In this document: positions 14,781 through 21,446 of the stretch, in pieces | How positions within the stretch are numbered: the first letter of the stretch is position 1 | How the letters are laid out: each line of letters starts with the position of its first letter | NCBI GenBank assembly: GCA_040757715.1 | Contig: JBFLWS010000001.1 | Coordinates: 1 to 64,000, forward strand | Direction: 5' to 3' | DNA length: 64,000 bases | Source of the DNA: CAIMFV01 sp040757715 | Lineage (GTDB): Bacteria > Pseudomonadota > Alphaproteobacteria > Caulobacterales > Caulobacteraceae | The notes under the pieces: model-generated | What the model was told of the DNA's origin: nothing | The model's input: the letters and a program-made list of their open reading frames with translations, nothing else | Databases searched by the model: none | Position numbers and translations under genes: made by a program

Positions 14781-15617
14781 ATGTCCGAGCCCATCGCCTC
14801 CAAATTCGCCGACCAGGCGGACGAGAGCAGCGACAATTCCGTGCTGCTGGAAGCGACGCAGGAGGGCGTGGCGGTGGTGCTGCTGAACCGCCCGGCGCGC
14901 AAGAACGCCTTCGACGCCCGCACCATCGCGGCCCTGCGCGAGGCCTTCGACACCCTGGCCGGGGCGGAGGGCGTGCGGGTGGTGTTCCTGCGCGGGGCCG
15001 AGGGCTGCTTCTCCGCCGGCGCCGATCTCGACTGGATGCGCGAGGCGGGGGCGAAGAGCGAGGAGCTCAATCGCCAGGACGCGTTGGAGCTGGCCGAAAT
15101 GCTGAAGGCTCTGCACGACCTGCCCATGCTCACCGTGGCCCTGGTGGAGGGCGTGGCCTATGGCGGCGGGGCTGGGCTGGTGGCCGCCTGCGACATGTCC
15201 GCAGCGACCAAGGACGCGCGCTTCGCCTTTTCCGAGGCCAAGATCGGCCTGACCCCCGCGACCATCGCGCCCTATGTGGTGGCGGCCATCGGGCCCCGGA
15301 ACGCGCGGCGTCTGTTCTGCCAGGCGCCCTGGTTCGACGCCGCCGAGGCCCATCGCATCGGCCTCATCGATCACGTGGTGGAGGATGGCGCGGCCCTCGA
15401 CGCCCTGCAGGAGAAGATCGCCGCCGACATCTTCGCTGTGGCGCCCGAGGCCATGGCCGAATGCAAGGCCCTCATCGCCGCCGTGGACGGCAAGCCTATC
15501 GACCGCACCCTGATGGAGGACACGGCCCGCCGCATCGCCGCCCGCCGAGCTTCGCCGGAAGGCAAGGAGGGCCTCGCCGCCTTCCTCGCCAAGCGCAAGC
15601 CGAACTGGATGGGCTGA
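14781..15617 (+). CDS. liuC: Enoyl-CoA hydratase family, probable methylglutaconyl-CoA hydratase
   Basis: 278 residues from the ATG at 14781 (GAGGAG nine bases upstream; a GTG at 14763 is possible). Crotonase fold: LLNRPARKNAFDARTIAALREAF, the oxyanion-hole segment GCFSAGADLDWM and VEGVAYGGGAGLVAACDM with FSEAKIGLTPATIAPYVVAAIG. The last block resembles methylglutaconyl-CoA hydratases. Position between the two MCC subunits supports hydration of 3-methylglutaconyl-CoA to HMG-CoA in leucine breakdown. Substrate is inferred from context. Confidence 0.88.
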   Translation: MSEPIASKFADQADESSDNSVLLEATQEGVAVVLLNRPARKNAFDARTIAALREAFDTLAGAEGVRVVFLRGAEGCFSAGADLDWMREAGAKSEELNRQDALELAEMLKALHDLPMLTVALVEGVAYGGGAGLVAACDMSAATKDARFAFSEAKIGLTPATIAPYVVAAIGPRNARRLFCQAPWFDAAEAHRIGLIDHVVEDGAALDALQEKIAADIFAVAPEAMAECKALIAAVDGKPIDRTLMEDTARRIAARRASPEGKEGLAAFLAKRKPNWMG

Positions 15618-15645
15618 TCCCGCGTCTCATGTAAAAAGGACGCTC

Positions 15646-17565
15646 ATGATCAAACGACTCCTCATCGCCAATCGCGGCGAAATCGCCCGCCGGGTCATGC
15701 GCACGGCGCGCCGGATGGGTATCGAGACCGTGGCGGTCTATTCCGACGCCGACGCCCACGCCCTGCATGTGCGCGAGGCGGATCAGGCCGTGCGCCTCGG
15801 TCCCGCCCCGGCGCGCGAGAGCTATCTCGACATGGAGAAGGTGCTGGAGGCCGCCAAGGCTGCGGGCGCCGACGCCATCCATCCAGGCTACGGCTTCCTC
15901 TCCGAGAACGCGGCCTTCGCTGACAAGGTCATCGCCGCGGGGCTCGTCTGGGTCGGGCCGCCCGCGGAGGCCATCCGCGCCATGGGGCTGAAGGATGCGG
16001 CCAAGCGGCTGATGGCCGAGGCCGGCGTCGCGGTCACCCCAGGCTATCAGGGCGAGGACCAGGACGAGGCGCGTCTGCTGGATGAGGCGAGGCGCATCGG
16101 CTTCCCGGTGTTGATCAAGGCGGTGGCCGGGGGCGGCGGTAAGGGCATGAAGCGCGTGGACGCCGAGGCTGAGTTCCTGCCCGCCCTGCAGTCGGCCAAG
16201 CGCGAGGCGGGGGCCAGCTTCGGCGATGATCGGGTGCTGATCGAGACCTATATCACCCGCCCGCGCCACATCGAGGTGCAGGTGTTCGCCGACGTCTGGG
16301 GCAACGCCGTGCATCTGTTCGAGCGCGACTGCTCGCTACAACGCCGGCACCAGAAGGTGATCGAGGAGGCGCCGGCCCCCGGCATGAACGAGGCGGTGCG
16401 CGCGGCGGTGACCTCGGCGGCGGTGAAGGCCGCCCGAGCGGTGGGCTATGTAGGCGCTGGCACCGTGGAGTTCATCGCTGACGCGAGCGCGGGCCTTAGC
16501 GCCGACCGCATCTACTTCATGGAGATGAACACCCGCCTGCAGGTGGAGCATCCGGTCACGGAAGCCATCACCGGGCTGGATCTGGTGGAGTGGCAACTGC
16601 GCGTGGCGGCGGGCGAGCCCCTGCCCACCGCTCAGGCCGGCCTTTCCATCAAGGGCCACGCCATGGAGGCGCGGCTCTACGCCGAGAACCCGGCCAGCGG
16701 CTTTTTGCCCTCCATCGGCCCCCTGGAGCACTTCGTCCTGCCCGAGCCGGACGAGGCTATCCGCGTGGACACGGGCGTGGAGGAAGGCGACGAGGTCAGT
16801 CCCTTCTACGATCCCATGATCGCCAAGCTCATCGCCTATGGCGAGACGCGGGAGGCGGCGGCCCACGCCCTCGCCCGCGCCTGCGCGGAAGTGGAAGTCT
16901 GGCCGGTGAAAACCAACGCGGCCTTCCTCGCGCGCTGCCTCGCGCAGCCGGATTTCCTGGCCGGCGAGGTCGACACCGCCTTCATCGGCCAGCGCTTGGA
17001 ATCGCTTGTTCCGTCTACGGATGATATCCCCGAGGTGGTGATCGCCGCCGCCGGCGCAGCCTCGCGCCACCTGGCCGCCGAGCACGAAACCCAGCCCGGC
17101 TCGCCCTGGTCGTCCCTGGAGGGCGCGGTGGGTTTTCGCCTCAACGCCGCCCGCGCCGCTACGGTGCAGTTGGTGAGCGGGAGCCGGCGTCTCGCCGCGC
17201 CGCTGGACGCCCTCGACATCGACGACTTCGACGGCGAGGTCATGGCGGGCGCGGGCGAGGTGCTGGTGTTCCATCGGGGCGAGGCCTACCCCTTCACCCT
17301 CGCCGGTGATCACGCGGCCACAAGCGAGGCCGGGGGCGGCGATGGCCAGCTGCGCTCGCCCATGCCCGGCCGCATCGTGCAAACCGCCGCAGCGGCCGGC
17401 GACAAGGTCAGGAAGGGCCAGGCCATCGTGGTGGTGGAGGCCATGAAGATGGAGCACACCCTCGCCGCGCCCTTCGATGGCGTGGTGGCGACCCTCGACG
17501 TCATTCCCGGCGATCAGGTCACGGAGGGCCAGGTGCTGGCCGTGCTGGAGCCGGCGGACGCCTGA
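15646..17565 (+). CDS. liuD: Methylcrotonyl-CoA carboxylase, biotin-carrying (alpha) subunit
   Basis: 639 residues. N-terminal biotin carboxylase (IKRLLIANRGEIARRVMRTARRMG; ATP-grasp loop KAVAGGGGKGMKRV; EMNTRLQVEHPVTE) is followed by a middle domain and a C-terminal biotinyl domain with EAMKMEH, biotin on Lys601. It carboxylates its own biotin with bicarbonate and ATP, then passes CO2 to LiuB. It begins 28 bp after liuC, so the two are co-transcribed. A related acyl-CoA specificity is possible, but liuB and liuC next to it point to methylcrotonyl-CoA. Confidence 0.94.
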   Translation: MIKRLLIANRGEIARRVMRTARRMGIETVAVYSDADAHALHVREADQAVRLGPAPARESYLDMEKVLEAAKAAGADAIHPGYGFLSENAAFADKVIAAGLVWVGPPAEAIRAMGLKDAAKRLMAEAGVAVTPGYQGEDQDEARLLDEARRIGFPVLIKAVAGGGGKGMKRVDAEAEFLPALQSAKREAGASFGDDRVLIETYITRPRHIEVQVFADVWGNAVHLFERDCSLQRRHQKVIEEAPAPGMNEAVRAAVTSAAVKAARAVGYVGAGTVEFIADASAGLSADRIYFMEMNTRLQVEHPVTEAITGLDLVEWQLRVAAGEPLPTAQAGLSIKGHAMEARLYAENPASGFLPSIGPLEHFVLPEPDEAIRVDTGVEEGDEVSPFYDPMIAKLIAYGETREAAAHALARACAEVEVWPVKTNAAFLARCLAQPDFLAGEVDTAFIGQRLESLVPSTDDIPEVVIAAAGAASRHLAAEHETQPGSPWSSLEGAVGFRLNAARAATVQLVSGSRRLAAPLDALDIDDFDGEVMAGAGEVLVFHRGEAYPFTLAGDHAATSEAGGGDGQLRSPMPGRIVQTAAAAGDKVRKGQAIVVVEAMKMEHTLAAPFDGVVATLDVIPGDQVTEGQVLAVLEPADA

Positions 17566-17572
17566 TCTCGGT

Positions 17573-17974
17573 ATGGCTTTGCATCTGATCAAGCTGTGCG
17601 TCGGGATCGACGCCGTGGAGGAGTTGGAAGCCTATTGGCGCGGCGAGACCAAGCGCGTCATGCATACCCGCCAGACCCCCAAGCGGGCCGAGGAATTGCT
17701 GGACGGCGGCTCGCTCTACTGGGTGATCAAGGGGGTGATCCAGTGCCGCCAGACCATCGCCGCCGTGGAGACGGTGGGGGAGGGTCAGCACGCCCGCTGC
17801 GAGGTGCTGTTGAACTTGCCGGTGGTGCGGACCGCACCGGCCCCTCGAAGGCCGTTCCAGGGCTGGCGCTATCTGAAGCCCGAGGAGGCCCCGCCCGACC
17901 TCGCCGAGCTCTCCGCCGGGGCCGACATGCCCAGCGACCTCGCCGCCCGCTTACGCGAACTGGGGGCCTGGTGA
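17573..17974 (+). CDS. DUF1489 family protein
   Basis: 133 residues from the ATG at 17573, eight bases after liuD. The family signature is plain: MALHLIKLCVGIDAVEELE, PKRAEELLDGGSLYWVIKGVIQCRQTI and RPFQGWRYLKPEEAPPDL. DUF1489 is nearly confined to alphaproteobacteria and has no known function. Tight spacing suggests co-transcription with liuD, but the family is found in many other contexts, so a role in leucine degradation should not be assumed. Confidence 0.9.
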   Translation: MALHLIKLCVGIDAVEELEAYWRGETKRVMHTRQTPKRAEELLDGGSLYWVIKGVIQCRQTIAAVETVGEGQHARCEVLLNLPVVRTAPAPRRPFQGWRYLKPEEAPPDLAELSAGADMPSDLAARLRELGAW

Positions 17975-17993
17975 GGGGGCGGGATTAGGGCCT

Positions 17994-18194
17994 GTGCGCA
18001 TCCATGATAAGCTGGCGCAACTTGGTTTGGATGAGGTTCGCTCCATGCGACGCGTCGGAGCCTTTGAGCCTCGGATCGATCGGAACACGGTCGAGGCTGC
18101 GCTCGCCCGTATTCGGGCGCGGGCGCAGGCGCTCGCAGCCGGCCGCGTCCCCTGGGAAACCTTGAAAGCGGACAGGGACTTCGGGCGGCCGTAA
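17994..18194 (+). CDS. Small conserved-looking protein, unknown
   Basis: 66 residues from a GTG at 17994, 19 bases after the DUF1489 gene. Sequence: helical, Arg/Ala-rich, with HDKLAQLGLDEVRSMRR, EPRIDRNTVEAALARIRARA and a WETLKADRDFGRP end. The codon pattern (GC-rich third positions) supports real coding. No family recognised and no start-site ribosome binding signal is obvious. Confidence 0.5.
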   Translation: MRIHDKLAQLGLDEVRSMRRVGAFEPRIDRNTVEAALARIRARAQALAAGRVPWETLKADRDFGRP

Positions 18195-18252
18195 GCCCAG
18201 ACTGAAAAGCCCTTGAGCGATGTGCGCGCCGAGGTGAGCGGTCTATTCTCTG

Positions 18253-18368
18253 CCCTCTCCCCCTTGAAGGGGGAGAGGTCGGGAGAGGGGGTGGTCCAGC
18301 GGGACGCGATGCTCGCCGCGCTCGTCCCCCCCATCCCCGACCCTTCCCCCTCCAGGGGGGGAAGGGAG
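18253..18368. repeat. Composite inverted-repeat element (two hairpins facing each other)
   Basis: Hairpin A (18255-18277): CTCTCCCCC, loop, GGGGGAGAG. Hairpin B (18341-18366): CCCTTCCCCC, loop TCCA, GGGGGAAGGG. The sequence inside A (GGTCGGGAGAGGGGG) is close to the reverse complement of that inside B (CCCCCATCCCCGACC), so the whole unit of about 115 bp is itself an inverted repeat. Such C/G-run elements are common intergenic repeats in alphaproteobacteria. It fills the gap between the small gene at 17994 and the convergent gene at 18431 and may terminate both. Confidence 0.75.
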
Positions 18369-18430
18369 AAGAATCGCACACTGCCCGGAAGGCAAGGGCG
18401 GCGTTTTGGGACATAAATTGCGAGCACATC

Positions 18431-18988
18431 CTAGCCGATATGGATTTCCTGTGCTCCGGCGTCCGCCAAGGCAAACAGTAAATCTTCTAGAGCCCGTTCA
18501 GGTGCCGATCCCAAGTCGATCTTGAAGCCAATGGCCCCACCAAAATCCTCTGGATCCGAGACAAAATGCACAACGCCACGCAGGCCATCTGAATCGAGGA
18601 GGTTCTGATCTTCGGGGTCGAACCATCGCATGAACCATTTAGCCACGACCGAAGAGGACTGCTGGAGTGACAGTCCAACGACCCGCAAGTTCACCCAGTC
18701 CCACGTGAATGGAGCCAGGGATATTTTCGTATTGGCGATGCTGAACGATAGACGCGCGAAATTTAGACGCGCTTTCGAGTCTACAGTAATGGACCGGCCG
18801 CCTTCAGCGCCTTGAGTAAGAATGAGATCGGCCCGGCATGGGAGCGACAGGGCGCCTTCGACAGCGAGTTCGCCATCACTCCGACGGTAGGTGGGCTCAC
18901 TTTGCGCGCCATCCGATTGGGCGACAGCCTCCGCAAGGGTCGCGACATATTGCCCGCGGATGGAAGCGAGAAGTTCGCTGAAGGTCAT
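18431..18988 (-). CDS. Protein of unknown function
   Basis: 185 residues from the ATG at 18988, with AGGAAG seven bases upstream. No signal peptide or membrane segment. It has a mixed alpha/beta look: an N-terminal helix (FSELLASIRGQYVATLAEAVAQ), a strand-rich middle (SITVDSKARLNFARLSFSIANTKISL) with Trp-containing motif FTWDWVNLRV, a WFMRWFDPEDQN segment and an acidic C-terminus. No family recognised. Base composition is lower in GC than its neighbours, which may indicate acquisition by transfer. It stands alone, 52 bp upstream of the panC stop. Confidence 0.7.
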   Translation of the reverse strand: MTFSELLASIRGQYVATLAEAVAQSDGAQSEPTYRRSDGELAVEGALSLPCRADLILTQGAEGGRSITVDSKARLNFARLSFSIANTKISLAPFTWDWVNLRVVGLSLQQSSSVVAKWFMRWFDPEDQNLLDSDGLRGVVHFVSDPEDFGGAIGFKIDLGSAPERALEDLLFALADAGAQEIHIG

Positions 18989-19040
18989 CGGATTGCTTCC
19001 TGCTGAGCCTGCGCGACGAGGTAAGCGGTCTACTTTTCCG

Positions 19041-19904
19041 CTACCCCACCGCCATGTTGTCGATGAGGCGGGTGCGGCCGATGGAAGCGGCGGCGAGGAT
19101 GCGGGCGGGGCTGCGCACCGCGCCTGGCGGCAGTTCGGCGAGGGAGCTCGCGTCGCGCACGGCCACATAGTCCACCCGCTGGAAGCCGGCGGCTTCGAGG
19201 CCCTTCTTGCACTCGGCCTCGATGCGGGCCCAGTCAGCCCCGCCGCTGAGGGCCTTCACCCCTTCGGCGAGGATCTGGTTCATGCGTCCGGCCACCACCC
19301 GCTCATCCGCAGAGAGGTAGGCGTTGCGCGAGGACATGGCGAGGCCGTCGGCTTCGCGTAAGGTCGGGGCGCCGAGGATATCCACGCCGAGGTCAAGGTC
19401 CCGCGCCATGCGCTTGACCACCATGAGCTGCTGGTAGTCCTTCTCACCGAAGATGGCCACGTCGGGCCGCACCTGACCCAGAAGCTTGGCCACCACCGTG
19501 GCGACGCCGGCGAAATGAATTGGCCGCGTGGCGCCTTCCAGGGTGAGGGCGGGACCCTCCAGGCTCACCGTGGTGGCGAAGCCCGCCGGATACATCTCCT
19601 CGGGGCTCGGGCAATACATGACGTCGCACTGAGCGTGGGCCAGGAGCTCGGCGTCGCGCATCTCGTCGCGCGGATAGGCGTCGAAGTCCTCCGCCGGGGC
19701 GAACTGGCGCGGATTGACGAACACGCTGGCCACCACCCGGTCGGCCTGGGCCCGGCCCATACGCACGAGGGAGAGGTGCCCGTCGTGCAGGGCGCCCATG
19801 GTGGGCACGAGGGCCACGCTCTGGCCGCGCTCGCGCCAGGCGGCCACGTGGGCGCGGACGGAAGCGACGGTGCGCAACAGGGGCAGGGACGTAGCGTCGA
19901 CCAA
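19041..19904 (-). CDS. panC: Pantoate-beta-alanine ligase (pantothenate synthetase)
   Basis: ATP-dependent condensation of pantoate with beta-alanine to pantothenate, the precursor of coenzyme A. The HIGH-like motif region reads VPTMGALHDGHLSLV, followed by VNPRQFAPAEDFDAYPR, FAGVATVVAKL, FGEKDYQQLMVV and SSRNAYLSADER, all diagnostic. The frame is open to 19997. I chose a TTG at 19904 (AAGGA eight bases upstream), giving 287 aa, the usual length; a TTG at 19925 or 19997 is also possible. It is divergent from mipZ with about 200 bp between. Confidence 0.94.
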   Translation of the reverse strand: MVDATSLPLLRTVASVRAHVAAWRERGQSVALVPTMGALHDGHLSLVRMGRAQADRVVASVFVNPRQFAPAEDFDAYPRDEMRDAELLAHAQCDVMYCPSPEEMYPAGFATTVSLEGPALTLEGATRPIHFAGVATVVAKLLGQVRPDVAIFGEKDYQQLMVVKRMARDLDLGVDILGAPTLREADGLAMSSRNAYLSADERVVAGRMNQILAEGVKALSGGADWARIEAECKKGLEAAGFQRVDYVAVRDASSLAELPPGAVRSPARILAAASIGRTRLIDNMAVG

Positions 19905-20032
19905 GGGTGGCGTCCTTTTCGGCAAAACTCGCCGCCTTATGGCGGCAAACCGCGCATCGCGTCCAGCCGATTGCCACGCCACAGATTTCGTCGCCAATTC
20001 CAGCGAGGTGTAGCAATATTAACAATTAGGGA

Positions 20033-20050
20033 GATTCTCCGTGCCGAATC
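20033..20050. promoter_or_regulatory. Two GANTC (CcrM methylation) sites upstream of mipZ
   Basis: GATTC at 20033-20037 and GAATC at 20046-20050, 51-68 bp before the mipZ GTG. GANTC is the target of the cell-cycle methylase CcrM. In Caulobacter crescentus, mipZ is one of the genes whose promoter is activated by CcrM methylation together with GcrA. The sites are seen directly; their regulatory role here is inferred. Confidence 0.5.
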
Positions 20051-20100
20051 ACTCGGCCGGGGGGTATCGCCTGCACCCGTTTGCGTAGGAGGCGGCCGCC

Positions 20101-20994
20101 GTGACCCCCAATCCAGCCACCAAGGTGATTGTCGTCGGCAATGAGAAGGGCGGCGCGGGCAAATCGACGGTGGTGATCCACCTGGCCACCGCCCTCCTGC
20201 ACATGGGGTCGAAGGTGGCGGTGCTCGACCTTGATCTGCGCCAGCAGTCGGTGGCCCACTTCTTCCACAACCGTCGCACCTGGGCGAGCGCAGCCGAGGT
20301 CGTGCTGCCCATGCCCCTGGACTACCGCCTGGGCGACGATCCGGTGCAGGTGGCCAAGGCCGACGCCGAGGAGGCCCTGGCCCGCTTCGAGACCGCCTTC
20401 AACGAGGCTGTGGGCGAGGCGGACTACATCATCATCGACACGCCGGGCGCCGACACGGCGCTGTCGCGCGCCGCCCACGCCAAGGCGGACCTGATCATCA
20501 CCCCCATGAACGACAGCTTCGTCGACTTTGACATGCTGGGCCAGGTGGACCCGGTGACCCTCGATCTCATCAAGCCGAGCCTCTACGCCGAGGCGGTGTG
20601 GGAGGCGCGCAAGCGCAAGATGATGTTCGAGCGCAAGTCCGTGGACTGGCTCGTCTTGCGCAATCGTCTCGCCTCCACCGAAGCGCGTAACAGGAAGCGC
20701 CTGGAAGAACGGGTGGACGCCCTCGCCAAGCGCGTGGGCTTCCGCGTGGGGCCGGGCATGCGCGACCGGGTGATCTATCGCGAGCTGTTCCCCTTCGGTG
20801 TGACGGTGATCGACCTCTCCACCACGGTGCGCCCGGTGCCGGTGGCGCTCAGCCATGTGGCTGCGCGCCAGGAACTGCGCGCCCTGATGCAGGCGGTGGG
20901 ACTGGCGGGCGGTGAGAAGTCGGCCAAGCGGGCGGTCGAGGCGGTCCCGAACGTAGAGCCCCTAAAAGTCGCGTCGGCGGCCGAGGTGGCCTGA
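20101..20994 (+). CDS. mipZ: MipZ, ParA-like ATPase positioning the division site
   Basis: 297 residues. Deviant Walker A KGGAGKST (residues 16-23) with signature lysine Lys16, preceded by VIVVGNE, and IDTPGADTALSRAAHAKADLIITPMNDSFVDFDMLGQVD, as in Caulobacter MipZ. MipZ forms ATP-dependent dimers that bind DNA near ParB at the poles and inhibit FtsZ polymerisation, placing the ring at midcell; it substitutes for MinCD. The GTG start has AGGAGG 9 bases upstream. Its stop overlaps the start of the J-domain gene (TGATG). The two upstream GANTC sites suggest cell-cycle control. Confidence 0.93.
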   Translation: MTPNPATKVIVVGNEKGGAGKSTVVIHLATALLHMGSKVAVLDLDLRQQSVAHFFHNRRTWASAAEVVLPMPLDYRLGDDPVQVAKADAEEALARFETAFNEAVGEADYIIIDTPGADTALSRAAHAKADLIITPMNDSFVDFDMLGQVDPVTLDLIKPSLYAEAVWEARKRKMMFERKSVDWLVLRNRLASTEARNRKRLEERVDALAKRVGFRVGPGMRDRVIYRELFPFGVTVIDLSTTVRPVPVALSHVAARQELRALMQAVGLAGGEKSAKRAVEAVPNVEPLKVASAAEVA

Positions 20995-21446
20995 TGCTTC
21001 TGTTCGTCCTGGCCCTCTTGGCGCTGGGGATCGTGTCGGGCGGGGTTCTGGTCGCCTACGGGAAGAAAATCCTGAAAAATAAGGCCTGGCGGCCGGGCGC
21101 CGCGGGCCTCAGCCTCATTTCGCTGCTGGCGGGGGTGCTGATGCTGGCGCGGGCGGCGTTCGGCGAGGCGGCGCTGTTCCTCGCCCTGGCGGCTGGTTTC
21201 GGCGCGGCGGCGCGCACAAAGCGCGGCAAGGTGGCGCCAGCCAAGGCCGAGCCCACAACGCCCCAGGTCCCGGCGGTGATGGATCGGGCCCAGGCGGCCG
21301 CCATCCTCGGCGTGACCAAGGACGCCGACGCTGAGATGGTGCAGGCGGCCTATCTGCGGCTCATGCGCCTCGCCCATCCCGATGTGGGCGGCACGTCCGG
21401 CTTGGCGGCCCAGCTCAACGCGGCGCGGGAAACGCTGCTCGGTTAG
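20994..21446 (+). CDS. Membrane-anchored J-domain protein
   Basis: 150 residues. The first 75 contain two or three hydrophobic segments (1-20, 35-55, 57-73); a Lys/Pro-rich linker leads to a short C-terminal J domain (98-150) with helix AAAILGV, QAAYLRLMRLAHPD (HPD at 128-130) and GGTSGLAAQLNAARETLLG. This layout is like TIM14/Pam18 and bacterial DnaJ-like membrane proteins that recruit DnaK to a membrane site. Overlaps mipZ by one base, so the two are co-translated. Its 3' end overlaps the convergent OPT gene by 4 bp. Confidence 0.85.
   Translation: MLLFVLALLALGIVSGGVLVAYGKKILKNKAWRPGAAGLSLISLLAGVLMLARAAFGEAALFLALAAGFGAAARTKRGKVAPAKAEPTTPQVPAVMDRAQAAAILGVTKDADAEMVQAAYLRLMRLAHPDVGGTSGLAAQLNAARETLLG

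Noticed and set aside
17975..18430. Additional small genes inside the C/G-run repeat element
   Set aside because: The short open frame at 18213-18416 is made of repeat sequence (runs of Pro/Ser/Gly/Arg) and has no ribosome binding site.
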